DNA from: Basidiobolus meristosporus CBS 931.73
Taxonomy: Eukaryota > Basidiobolomycota > Basidiobolomycetes > Basidiobolales > Basidiobolaceae
DNA length: 64,000 nt
Direction of reading: 5' to 3'
Assembly (NCBI GenBank): GCA_002104905.1
Contig: MCFE01000059.1
Span: 62,001 to 126,000 of the forward strand
The position numbers were made by a program, and so were the translations under genes. Each line of letters begins with the position of its first letter. Positions within the stretch are counted from its first letter, which is position 1. Under the pieces are notes generated by a model. It was not told the DNA's origin and did not search any database. It saw only the letters and a list, made by a program, of their open reading frames with translations. This document shows, in pieces, positions 53,955 through 64,000 of this stretch.

Positions 53955-54777
53955 TATAAGCCATTGGCCAGAATATGGATTCAATTGGAAACCAGAGATA
54001 CTTAAGATAGAGGTTATCTGTTGGTGCAAAAGCTTTCCACAGGGAGCAATGCATTTGCTTTTCAACAGTAACCCAATACTGATGACCACATTGTACATGG
54101 GGCATTTCAGGTTAAATGAACCCTTTGAGATACCAGAAAATCTTAAAAGAATTGCCAAGATTTTAAAGAGTATCTGCTACCCTAAGTACTTCTCATGGGC
54201 TCCAATCAATATGCAAATGCATATGCAACAATACTAATGCAAAGACTGGATGAACTGGATATGTATTTATTCAAGTGGAGTTCTGAAGCCATTGCTACCA
54301 AGAGTGCATTGGAAGCATTGGGAGTTGTATGCAGACATTGTAGGAGTTTTTATCCAGAAACAGATCACCAATGCCAACTTGACACATCTATAGCTGTTGT
54401 GCAAGGAGCTTGTAACAGGATTTGAGAGGCTATACTACAAGCTTAAAGCTGAAAGTGTAGATCTGTGCCACTACTGTATCCATTCTCTACTCCATCTTGC
54501 TTGGTGTGTAGAGAATATTGGGCCTTGCTCCACCTTTTGGGAGTTTCCTATGGTGCATATGTGTGAGGAGATAGGAAGACAAGTCAAGTTGCAGGTACTA
54601 CCATATCCCAATCTCATCAAGAATGTTACCTTCAAGTCTGTCATGGATGTGATGAGTTGGCACATGGAGGACAGCCAGGAAAGGTTGGAAAATACTGAGG
54701 ACAGATGTGCACATGGAGACACCTATGCCTATGGCATTAAGAAGCTAAGCAGTCCCAATGTGTGGGCAATCAGTTAA

Positions 54778-55698
54778 GTAATGCAAAGTTGGGTTGGGTG
54801 CAACAAGCAACTAATTCTTATTAGGAAAACTCTACCAAGGTATTCCTGATTTCTCTTGGTCACAAGCCAATTTCTACACCATTCAATGTGGACTTCACAC
54901 AAACAAGAGCCAGAGTGCACCTATAAGGGGGACTATAATCCAGCAGGGAGAAGGAATATATTGGCTAAATACCAAAAAGTTCTTTACAGATATTCAGGAG
55001 GTATTCAGGGCAGAAGAGGTGGCAACCAATCATATATTTACAAGATGTATATGTTACCAGCAGTACAAAGTATATGGCAACTTTGCAAGTATCACATTAA
55101 AAAGCCATAAAGTTGAGGTGACAGAAGTATGTCAATTGCAGCAGGTGTGTGTGTTTGTAAAGGTTAGTAAGCAGGAGGCCATAGTTTTTTTGATTCAAAC
55201 TATAGGTGGAATACCCAAGGTAGTAGCAGGTAAGCAAATAAAGAGGGGTGATTCTACAATGGAATATATGAATTGCATAAGGGGAGGTAGAGAAAGGAAA
55301 TACCATTTGGTAAATTGGTACAGTAACATTATACAGAACTAGCTGTAGGGTGCCATGCTGCCATGATAATGCCATCAGAGACTTACAATGAGGCTGTCAA
55401 AATACCTTCAAGTTTTTTGCCATATAAGGCAATTGGATATACTGGCTGGTTAGATCCATTTAAATAGTTGTAGAGCACATTAAGACTGCAACAATGCCAT
55501 GCAATTATTGTCACAGTACCAATCAAGCCCTGTCAAGTTTTATATATTTATTTGGCAGTAAAATTAGCAAAACACTATCATGATCCCATCATAAGATCAT
55601 CAAGAGGGTCACTAATTCCAAGCTGCCAGTTTGTAATGGGATCCTGATGGCCAATCTGGATTGGATCCACACGCAGGACCAAACTGTTTTTCATAGGG
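54778..55698 (+). other. 3' part and terminus of Tnp2 transposon copy 4
   Basis: Decayed C-terminal coding pieces (54856-55110, 55019-55342, with the EYMNCIRGGRERKYHLVNWYS block) are followed by the non-coding 3' region shared with 16986-17164 and 25420-25803. The terminal inverted repeat ends at 55698. Confidence 0.65.
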
Positions 55699-56556
55699 AG
55701 TCAGCTGAGCTATACTCCTGTGAGGTGGATGAGATTGCAGAGAACTGCAATATCTCTGCAATAGCCTCCATGTCCTTCATTGTAAACAGAGTGGAGATTT
55801 CACTGACAGACAAGAAAAAAACTTTAAGAAATCAAGCAACTATCATAATGCATACAATGGAATTGCGGAACATCAATAGGCACACAAAGAGATTGCATCA
55901 CTTCTTCAAGAGCAGTGCTCACAAAAACCCACTTGAATATTGCCAGGATTTATTGCAAGAACTGGCAGATGTGGTGCTAGAACTGGCAGTGCTAGCTGAA
56001 GACCAGGATATATGGGAATCAGTGAATGAACTATGGGGTATAGCCATAGGGTTCCTGCACAAGTCTTGGAAAAAGAGAATTATGGCAGAAGCACCTATTG
56101 AATGGCAGATTTTAATGGAGCTCCTTGTTGAGTGTAAGGTTGCACTTAATGTTAGCATTGGGTATAGGGACTTGTATAGGTAAGTGCAATTGGCAATTGA
56201 GTTTCAATTGCATACTCAAGGGAAATAAACCAACTTGTGTACATGAGATGTAAGAGCATTAGTTGAGTGAGGAAGCAAGGAGTGTGAAAAACAGGCAACA
56301 GCTAAATAACATACACAAACATAGGATGTGATTGAGTGTCTGGGATCAGAAAATGAGAGAATTGGCAGAGAACCAATCAAAAGAAGCTTACACACTGGTG
56401 TGATGAAAATTTTAACCTAATTTTTTGTGAAATCTAAGATGCCAACTTTTTAACAGTCATTGCATGGTGTTCTAATAGCATCAATACCACTTAGTCATGG
56501 GATTTTAATTTTGTGATGGTCTTTTGACAGGATCATGACAGTTTTTTCTCACAGGG
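55699..56556 (+). pseudogene. Gene X copy 5 (C-terminal half) with transposon terminus
   Basis: The frame 55647-56183 includes, from 55699, the gene X C-terminal part: NRHTKRLHHFFKSSAHK, EYCQDLLQELADVVLEL, IECKVALNVSIGYRDLYR. After the stop, a ~370-bp subterminal region leads to ...GTTTTTTCTCACAGGG at 56556, the inverted CCCTGTGAGAAAAAAC terminus. The first ~50 codons of the frame are the end of Tnp2 copy 4, so the frame is a fusion of two transposon copies. Confidence 0.68.
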
Positions 56557-57700
56557 CTTACATATGAACACAAACAATATTCTTTCTTTAGCTGCTTACT
56601 TACTGGCTTATTTCAATTGAAATTTTGTAAATTACTCACATTTATCTTGTACAGAAGTAAGTCCTTATACCCCCTATTAGTACCTATCCTCAATTCAAAC
56701 TTATCTTCAGTACCACTAGAATCCACCATTTGGCAAGTAACTACGGTCTATCATTCTCTTTGATTTATGTTGCAGAGACTCTATAGCTTTGTACCAAGTA
56801 CTTTCACTGCTGCCCATGCATCCTCTTCTCCTGATAACATGGTAGCATGATAATACACAGCATCACATTAGAACTCACAGATCAGGTCAGACCAGATGTT
56901 ATCAGGATGCAATACTTTGACAAAAACTTTGATAAGACTGGATTCAAGTGACCTGGATTTATATTTGTTATGATAAGATTTGCTGAGATCCTACTAGAGT
57001 ATCAGATATCTAGCTGCCTGGTAACAACAACATTAACATTTCCAAGGCTGTTCAACTGTCCAGCAGTAAGTGCTTATGGGAAGCCCAAGCTTTGCAAATG
57101 ACATCAGTAATATACAGAAAGATTTATTATTACTGTTGTAAATCCTACATATATGAGGATAATTTGGAATTTTGGCTAATGGAGGTCTAGTACAATTCCC
57201 AAAGCTACTCCAAAGCTCCAAATTTGACCTTCAGTTAAATGGGAAAGCTTTAATTGTGACCATACTATTGTATGACCTTGGCCAATAAACAACATATAAG
57301 AATGTGTTGGCTAGAAAACCAAAAGATCCATGGTTGGCTCCTGTAAATACCTATAGAAAAAGATCAGAGTCAAGTACATGCGGCTTTAAGAGCTTTAAAG
57401 GCTACAAAATAATCATGGTGGTTTCAATTGGTAAAGAAACTGAGGTGTACAGATGTTCGCATCTGAAAAAATGGTACATACTACTTAAATTAACAGAGCG
57501 GTACTTCCACGGTGCCTCTGCCCAATACATACTGCCTGAAAATCAAAGCACTGCAGGTAGCTAAGCTAGTATGAAGTTTTTGATGGATTAATTCCTGACT
57601 AAAGCCCAATCTTGATTAGGGAATTGATGGCTCATGTTGTATTGTAAACAATTCACTTGTGAGTAGTAAAAGATCAATGGATTCAATTAATCCAGTGCTC
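56557..57700. other. Transition zone without recognised genes
   Basis: Up to about 57,300 the sequence is still CG-poor. Beyond about 57,370 CG dinucleotides appear and become frequent after 57,690. A frame at 57304-57564 (86 codons) has no recognisable features. No repeat related to the rest of the window was found. Confidence 0.4.
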
Positions 57701-58770
57701 ACCGCATGCCCGATGCTCCACCATGCGGATTTGGAATGTCACAACGTGCTAAATCTACGGGGGAGAGAAGACTGAAATTACGTGCGAAACCCTCACTCTA
57801 CGTTTTGCTCAAGTCATCGCTATCAAGATCAGTAGCCAGTTGCTTTCCTTGTGCCGCACAGCCACCTCTGCGGAATCGCCTATCAAAGCACAGCCTAGGG
57901 TCGAAACATTCACACCGGGCTATGCCTAGTATAGCAAGACGAAAAAGGCTTATTTCCTAGGCGACCTGTTCCTCCAGGTTCCGAACGACTCTGGTTCACA
58001 TATGAAAGTCATGACAAAGAGCATTTGGTAATTTGTTAGCTGATACTGAAACCCAAATACTCTTCTGGTAATTGAGGCATATTGATCGTGAGTATCCATC
58101 GGCCTTTGCCACAATGTTGTCCATTGAATTTTTATTAGGACCGCTTTGCCGATATATCCAGTATAAGATGCATTTGGGATGAGAACTGAGTTTTGCCACT
58201 TCTGTGATGTATACACATCGTTAGAGAACAATTGATTTGCCGTTAGAAGGGAATGCATCGAATCATGCTCCCTACTGAGCCTAGTCAACACAGTCCTGCA
58301 TTAATGCAGAAATTTAGCAGGAGTAACCATGAGCACGTATTCTATGTCTCACCACAAGAAAGCTTAAATCGCTTTAACGTCGTGATTGGACGGACATTCC
58401 AATCATTTTTCACGGCTGATTTCCCACAAGATCTAATTGTAAGTGATTCTAATGTCTGCTCTACCTCTCATTGGCCAAGTGGGGTGAATCCACCTTGAGT
58501 ATCAAGTCGGTGTATAAATTACCTAATCTTAACAGAACCCTGTCACTTGACCGCCTGGTGTATTCGTTTGCTTCCGCACCAATTAGAGTTCGAGTTGCAC
58601 ATATGGTGCGATTTGATGAAGCACTTTATTATATACAAAATAGGCTACGTCAAGAATTTGGCTATACTTGTGTGGTATCCTAAGACTTGGAATCTGTAGA
58701 AGTCTCATTAGCCTCAGTTGAATTATTGAGCTGCGACTGATTAATATGTTTTAAATAAACAACCAAAATT
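57701..58770. other. CG-containing intergenic sequence with small unassigned frames
   Basis: Small open frames on both strands (57706-57960 plus, 57950-58291 minus, 58253-58498 and 58471-58683 plus, 60-113 codons) have no recognisable domains and overlap one another. One of them could be an exon of a spliced gene, but I cannot support a model. Confidence 0.3.
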
Positions 58771-58772
58771 TG

Positions 58773-59336
58773 TTAGGCGGAACCCCAAATTTTCTGCTTC
58801 AGGAATAGAAGGGCAGTAAGAATGAGTAACGGCTGGATGTGGGGGTGTGTAACTTGTCTGGTTAATACTAAGCGACCAATTTTGCGACAATCTTCGCCAG
58901 CATCGTACTTGAACTGAGCGACGAGAGCCTTCTCTGTGGCAGTAAAGCATCTCAGGTAACAATCGTGCTCATAATCCCAAAAATACTTGACTCCAAGAAC
59001 TTCGAGACCGTACACGCCGCCCTTTGAGGCGGGTCTTGAGAACTTTATACGTGTACTAAAACATGGGCTGTATATCTTGATATATCCTAGTAGCGACCTA
59101 CTCTTCGCAATAAAAAGCTCCTCTCCTGCAATACTATCGAATACTCTAACTTTACTGCCAAATAGGCACTTCTTCAAAATCATTGTATAGCATATCTGAC
59201 ATTTTGTACGAATAACAGCCTCCTCGTTATCTCCCAGTTCGAATTCGAAAGCTACTTGGCCCATTCTCAGAGAGGATGTGGTGCTTGATATGGATATTGC
59301 TCTGGAATTATGGGTAGGATAAACAGCCGTCATCAA
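58773..59336 (-). CDS. Putative Tubby C-terminal/LURP-one-like small protein (187 codons)
   Basis: A single open frame on the minus strand starting MMTAVYPTHNSRAISISS. The predicted protein has beta-strand-rich alternation: residues about 27-60 (GQVAFEFELGD, AVIRTKCQICY), 75-95 (LLGYIKIY), 108-135 (GLEVLGVKYFWDYEHDCYLRC), 140-150 (LVAQFKYD), ending in a hydrophobic helix (QPLLILTALLFLKQKIW). This order resembles fungal proteins of the LURP-one/Tubby-like fold. I cannot name a family with certainty, and the similarity is by pattern only. Intronless as modelled. Composition is unlike the transposons. A TATA box lies about 75 bp upstream. Confidence 0.5.
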   Translation of the reverse strand: MMTAVYPTHNSRAISISSTTSSLRMGQVAFEFELGDNEEAVIRTKCQICYTMILKKCLFGSKVRVFDSIAGEELFIAKSRSLLGYIKIYSPCFSTRIKFSRPASKGGVYGLEVLGVKYFWDYEHDCYLRCFTATEKALVAQFKYDAGEDCRKIGRLVLTRQVTHPHIQPLLILTALLFLKQKIWGSA

Positions 59337-59411
59337 AGAAGGTAGAATTTTGAGGGGGAGGTTTGAAGTAAACAGACGACTCCAGCAGTAGTACCTTCGT
59401 GGATAGTCCGT

Positions 59412-59420
59412 CTTTTATAT
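59412..59420 (-). promoter_or_regulatory. TATA box upstream of the 58773-59336 gene
   Basis: ATATAAAAG on the minus strand, 76 bp before the ATG at 59336. The spacing would allow transcription to start around 59385 and a short leader of about 50 bp. Confidence 0.5.
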
Positions 59421-59479
59421 CAAGGTTTCCGGTTTAAATAGTGGCAAACAGCTCCCACCTGCCCCCATGTTAGTAACAC

Positions 59480-62300
59480 GGAATCTCAACTGGGTTTGCC
59501 TCGATCTTTGACATCATATTTCCAATCAACAATTGTATTGTTTAAGATAAGATAAAAAGCATCAGTCTTATCCGGCCTTCACCAACGCAGCATTGGTCTG
59601 GTAACGCTGAAATTGGGATGTGTTAGCCAGTGAAGAGCCACCGCCATACCCACCGGAAGTTGTAATCCTCAGCTTTCATTGCTTCAAGCAGTAAGTGCAA
59701 ATTGAGATGCAGTTGAATATGACTCGCCCCAGGTAGACTTTACTGATGGGCAGTCCATTTTAGGATATTAGCCATACCTTGGATTTCCTCTATAGCCTCT
59801 AAATTCAATATTTAGAGCATTAACCAAAAGTTCTCTTCCTCTGCATTGATACTTGGGCTAGGCAGTGCATTCAAAATAACCCTCATTGGTCCTTGTTATT
59901 CTTGAATTGCACCTGCCCTTTGCTGATGGATTCAAGCAGGCAACACCAATCCAGTTGAGCAGCCTAGGGTTGATCAGCATCCACTTATTGGGACAAAGTC
60001 ACAGCTATTTCACCCACTTTTCTTATCCTGAGTGACTATTGCGTTTCAACTGTATAGGTGGAGGGTTGCTATGCCTCAGCAACAAAAATTGCCATACCCA
60101 GGAAATCTGATCATTGCCAAGGCAGTATTTGGATTAGTACTGAGAACATGCATGGTGAAGATTCCCCAAACTCTATAGATATGTAGAGCTTCGAGCTGTC
60201 AGATATCTCCTGAAACAGAATATTTACACCTCAAAGCAACAAATTAGCAACTTCCCCAAAGTTGCCCATACCTGATGCACTAAGCAATGGAATGGATGTG
60301 GATATTGGTATAAGGCTCAACTAAAACATACAAGTGTGCTGTAATCCGTTCTCACAAGTAAACATAAGATAATCCTCTAACATTTCAAAGCGCTGCCGAT
60401 GACGTCAGATTCGAATACCCCCCTGAGTTCTCGCACCGCGTCATTCTCGCCGACCCTCGGGGCCGTTCCAATGCTACCATCCACGGCCTAAAACACGCCA
60501 ACTGATTTAGATTTTGTGATTCCCCTTATATGTCAAACGACGCCTTCTCATTCCTATCTACCGTGGCCATGTGCGACTGGGAGGTGCGAAGCTTGCTTGC
60601 AATCGAATTTGATACTTTCCACAATACACACCTGTGGTTGAGGGTACGGAACAAGGACCTACTATAACCATTAAGGCCGTCGGCATGTAAATCCCCGTCA
60701 CAGCAAGATTCCCAAGTTCCAATTTTGGATATATGGCCTATCGCCTACTGGAAAACCTTCCTGTACTAAACTACACTTGTACAATAACTTCGAATATATC
60801 TAAAAATACACGATTGGAGCCATCATCAAGTGGATGCTGAGACATGACTCTGATTAGTACCACACTTGAGTTATTTTTAGCCTCCGTTACATTACGGGAA
60901 TTCCCATGCCGGCTTGGCTTCGATCATAACTACGCTCAACATGGAATAGATGCTCAGATCTTCAGCGCGCCCAACCGCCCTCCACTGCAGAATTCAAATC
61001 GATCATAAGGCCCCAATTTTAAGGCACCCATCTCGAGGCTGTCCATATACCCTTGATTTCCGCCTGTCCATGGGGATGGGTACGCTTGCTCCCGACCCAT
61101 GCCTCGCAGCTATAATCCCAAGGTTGATGAAATACAGCCATGACTGGATGTAAGCAAGAGTTGAAACAAGTACCATGACGGCGAAAATCGTCTGGTATAT
61201 ACAAACCAAAACCATCTAGTCTCAGCTGGGCACCCTACGCCATTTCCACCGATTTGAGTCAGGCATGGCATTCTGATTCACTTCTCGGCGTCATTTTAGA
61301 TTACTCGTCACACTGGTGGTTATCAAGGTTTTCAACATCCGGCCTCCAGAAGGAGTATTACGACAATAAATAAATGAAATGTCCTATCAGCACAATGGGA
61401 ATTATCTATCGAACAAGAACAATGGCCAATGTAAGTACTCATTCTGTTGCCTCCCGGCGCGACGTTCACCTGCCCCTACGTCTGGTCAACAGGGCATTCG
61501 ATTTATTGATAATTAGTGGATTGATGATTGTTTCCCCGCTACAATTGGACATGAGTATAGAATAGATTAATCTTCTAATTAAAGTCGTGAGCTTTCGCCC
61601 AACAATTAAGAATGGTGATAACAGGCCTCTGGAATCCATCATTATCATGAGGTTGACTTTAGTAAGATCTTGATGTGGGCTGCTGAATCGGATCAGTAGC
61701 CAGTTCGCGGAAATCCACGTTACCAGCTCTAATCTTTAGGATGTAAATTGAATGAGACAATGGTGACCCTCTGGCCAATCCACTATTCAGAAATATTAAA
61801 ATTAGTCGAAGTGTTACTGAGTCCTATATTAGTAAAGAAATTCTGTGAACTCACAGCACCCTATCCAATGATAGCACAGTTCCGCCGCATTCCTGGCTCA
61901 ATGAAAACAACCAAAGCAAAACTCCACTTACGGCGTATGAACATTTTAATGAGCAGCATGATTTTTCTGGCTTGCCGTTACTTTATTTCTAGGTAAATTT
62001 TCTAATGGATTCCAATTGTAAGCCTAGAACCCCGCTAATTAATCGCGGCTCAATTAAGCCACTTTCGATCTGCGCTGAGAATTTCCCTTGATTTAGAACC
62101 CTCTGCCCTAGATGGCCCAATTTTCTATCAGAAATTCGTTAGAATGAAATGAATTGAAACGCTAGCAATTCATTTTTAGAAAGCCAATCTATATTTGGGA
62201 TTCCAAGTCAAATAACGCTGAGTTCAATATAAGTACCGCCACCGCCGCCGCATATTCCACTTCACTAGCCCTGATAAACCCTTCTTTTTAGTTTTTTTGC
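59480..62300. other. Intergenic region without a recognised gene
   Basis: Nearly 3 kb of CG-containing sequence. Small frames (60950-61153, 61374-61565, 61748-61996 plus; 61003-61215 minus) show no domains. A consensus donor gtaagt near 61431 might belong to an unrecognised spliced gene. At 60400-60407 there is a perfect TGACGTCA palindrome. Confidence 0.35.
60400..60407. promoter_or_regulatory. CRE/ATF-type palindrome TGACGTCA
   Basis: A perfect match to the binding site of bZIP factors of the CREB/ATF class. It lies about 1.0 kb upstream of the 58773-59336 gene and 2.1 kb upstream of the transporter. An 8-bp site can occur by chance, so no target gene is claimed. Confidence 0.25.
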
Positions 62301-62462
62301 TCACTTTCTACAACTTTATTCAATTCGTTACATCCTCTAATTTTGACCAACACCTAAATCGATCGCTAGTTGTGTTTTACTCCTCCGGAAGTACTTCACT
62401 CTACCGTCCTATAGCATAAATATTTTTAGTAAAGTTGAATACTTGTAAAAAGTGCGCATAAT

Positions 62463-63956
62463 ATGTCTGTCACCCAAGCGGAGTTACCGTTAAATGCAAG
62501 CTGTCGGAAATCTTCGACATCCTCTTTGCGAGAAACAGTAGATTCTCCTGCAGCCTGGCTAGTCTTGTACTTCTTCTTCAACCTCGGCCTGACCCTATAC
62601 AACAAAGCGGTGATGCAGCTATTCGACTTTGGCTTCCCCTGGACCCTCACCGGGATACACACTTTGTTCGGGGCTGTCGGCTCGTATCTCCTTTATCTAT
62701 TCGGAGTGTTCAAGCCCAGGAAGCTAGGGGAGAGAGAGAGCACGGTGATGCTCGCCTTTTCAGTGCTATATACCCTCAACATTGCCATCAGCAATGTATC
62801 ACTGTAAGTAGCAGTCCATGATTACTCATGCCCATTAGTGGAGTGTAGTGTAGTGTAGTGTAGAGGAGCATAGCTGGGGTGAGAGTGAGTGGTAGAGCGT
62901 AGCGTTGGTGACGATGAATGCCAGCGTAGCAGAGCAATACATGTATATATGAGCAGTACTAACCAAGGGATATTCTCCTTTTCTATGACACCTCCGCTGA
63001 CGACAATCATGCAGCCATCTTGTCACAGTTCCGGTAGGTTCAAGTCCATGATACTCGCTGAATGCCAGGACTAGTGGAGTTGCTGGTTCGGCTTGAGTGA
63101 TGATGAGAGAAGCGAGTACTAAACGAGACCCGTTTGTTCATTTCGATTCTAGTTTCATCAAGTAGTCAGAGCAATGACACCACTGTTCACCATTGGATTG
63201 TCAGTAGCCTTCTTCAAGATCACCTACTCAAAGATGACCTATATCTCACTGTTGCCGGTAAGTGAATACTTTCTATGAACAGAGTATCGATGTAGGAAGA
63301 GAGAGAAGAGGGGGGGGAGGCTAATTTTGTGGCGAGGTGGTCTGAAGGGCCGAGCATTCTGATGGATGGGGAGAGGCGATTCTGACCACCAAGGCCACAT
63401 TGAAGACAGATTAGAAGCGATTGGATTGTTCATATGGTCATGGACTGACGAGAGACTTGTCTGGGCATTTGTAGGTGATTTTTGGCGTAGCGTTTGCCAC
63501 ATTCGGGGACTACTACTTCACTGGAATGGGATTCTTCCTGACGATACTCGGCACGTTGCTTGCAGCGATCAAGACGGTGGTCACCAACAAGGTACAGACG
63601 AGTGGACTGAAGTTGCATCCATTGGACCTGCTGTACCGGATGTCGCCCTTGGCCTGTATGCAGACCATCATGTATGCCTACATGACTGGCGAGCTGGAGG
63701 CGGTGAGCATCTTTGTCCGCACCGAGATGAGCTGGCCACTGGTGATTGCACTCGCGGTGAACGGAGTGATTGCCTTTTTCTTGAACGTGGTCAGCTTCAC
63801 TGCGAACAAGAAGACCTCGGCGTTGACCATGACGGTTGCAGGGAACGTGAAGCAAGTGTTGTCGATTGTGTTGGCCGTGACCATATTCAACCTTGACATC
63901 TCGGCGATGAATGGACTAGGGATCTTCTTGACACTGTTTGGAGGCTGTTGGTACAC
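62463..63956 (+). CDS. Triose-phosphate-transporter (TPT)-family membrane protein, 3' end beyond window
   Basis: A drug/metabolite-transporter-superfamily protein of the TPT family (PF03151-like). It would exchange phosphorylated sugars or nucleotide sugars, probably in the Golgi/ER membrane; the substrate cannot be inferred. Exons: 62463-62803, 63015-63033 (19 nt), 63153-63257, 63475-63956; introns of 211, 119 and 217 bp with gt..ag ends; a fourth intron starts at 63957 (gtaagt). The joined frame gives about 315 residues with hydrophobic segments near 30-48, 57-80, 94-118, 130-150 and several more. Family motifs are LTLYNKAVM, HLVTVPFHQ (across exons 2 and 3), VVRAMTP, VVTNKVQTSGLKLHPLDLLYRMSPLA and NVKQVLSIVLAVTIF. 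Family members have ~350-450 residues, so only the C-terminal tail is missing. Confidence 0.9.
62804..63014 (+). other. Intron 1 of TPT-family gene, with (TGTAG)n microsatellite
   Basis: GTAAGT...GCAG. Contains about four copies of TGTAG around 62843-62862. It is longer than the other phase-compatible introns and open to length variation. Confidence 0.75.
63015..63033 (+). other. 19-nt micro-exon of TPT-family gene
   Basis: Bounded by ...atgcag and gtaggt. It supplies the residues HLVTVP that link NVSL (exon 1) to FHQVVRAM (exon 3) in the conserved family motif. Without it the motif is interrupted. Confidence 0.8.
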
Positions 63957-64000
63957 GTAAGTAGCCATGATATGGATAGCTGGGTGTGAGAGGGCTCGAG

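Larger units (their letters stand above)
52305..54777 (+). pseudogene. Tnp2 transposase copy 4
   Basis: Pieces in order: acidic N-terminal part 52277-52582, CPNCQES zinc-binding-like block in 52749-52934, central part 53010-53240 decayed, 53464-53578, then 53955-54237 (YISHWPEYGFNW.., RLNEPFEIPENLKRI) and 54397-54777. The last carries the conserved C-terminal YCIHSLLHLAWCVENIGPC and FPMVHMCEEIGRQVK blocks. It supplies the C-terminal half that copy 1 lacks. Broken by stops, two insertions and a ~135-bp deletion at the MITE. Confidence 0.78.
52305..55698 (+). mobile_element. Tnp2 transposon copy 4 (transposase half with right terminus)
   Basis: Runs from within the transposase N-terminal region (homologous to 5355 onwards) to the right terminus ...GTTTTTCATAGGG at 55698. 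This terminus is the inverted counterpart of CCCTATGAAAAATT at 2513 and 14096. Interrupted by a short MITE (53253-53463) and a solo LTR (53579-53954). Directly after 55698 a different gene X copy continues in the plus direction, so this transposon probably inserted into that copy. Confidence 0.78.

Noticed and set aside
1-57000. tRNA, rRNA or other structured RNA genes
   Set aside because: No tRNA A/B-box pairs with cloverleaf potential and no rRNA-like conserved stretches were recognised by eye; a tRNAscan/Infernal run would be decisive.
60400-60407. CRE site as regulator of a named gene
   Set aside because: The palindrome is real but lies about 1 kb or more from either gene start; listed only as a low-confidence site.
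60950-61215. Membrane-protein-like small frames on both strands
   Set aside because: Overlapping opposite-strand frames without motif, start context or splicing support.
63366-63896. Alternative 176-codon frame across the last transporter exon
   Set aside because: Out of frame with the conserved transporter motifs; a shadow of exon 4.

Overview
This looks like a filamentous fungus with a large, transposon-choked genome. The gene at the right edge is an intron-rich triose-phosphate-transporter-family protein of the kind found in ascomycetes. Every other recognisable gene belongs to a fungal-type mobile element. A TE-rich, cytosine-methylating Pezizomycotina such as a truffle-like Pezizomycete would fit, but the species cannot be fixed from the sequence alone.

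About 1-57,000 is one block of nested, decayed mobile elements. It is AT-rich and almost free of CG dinucleotides. Five groups recur: (i) Ty1/copia elements with ~349-369 bp LTRs (A 157-2512, E 17165-18129, C 18321-25275 interrupted, D 30520-35204, B 44721-49405); (ii) Ty3/gypsy elements (D' 6765-8790, A 8791-14095, B 20378-24688, C 26160-35307 interrupted) plus solo LTRs and LTR/gag scraps; (iii) a CACTA/EnSpm-like transposon with a Tnp2-type transposase, CCCTATG-type terminal inverted repeats and a divergently transcribed accessory gene ('gene X'), in at least five broken copies; (iv) a PIF/Harbinger-like transposon with a DDE transposase and a divergent second ORF, one copy of which (36637-40527) can be delimited end to end; (v) foldback MITEs whose AGACTTGTTCC ends match the Harbinger-like termini.

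The nesting can be read directly. Gypsy B sits inside copia C. Copia D sits inside the 5' LTR of gypsy C with a 5-bp target duplication. Harbinger-1 sits inside a Tnp2 gene and itself carries an LTR/gag insertion. A MITE sits inside a Harbinger transposase gene with a 3-bp duplication, and the unoccupied site survives in a paralogous copy. No complete, intact element is present: all coding regions have stops, frameshifts, deletions or catalytic substitutions.

From about 57,300 to 57,700 the composition switches abruptly to CG-containing single-copy DNA. It holds one probable small gene on the minus strand (58773-59336, possibly Tubby/LURP-one-like, with a TATA box), about 3 kb without a recognisable gene, and the transporter gene (62463 to beyond the window; four exons visible, one only 19 nt).
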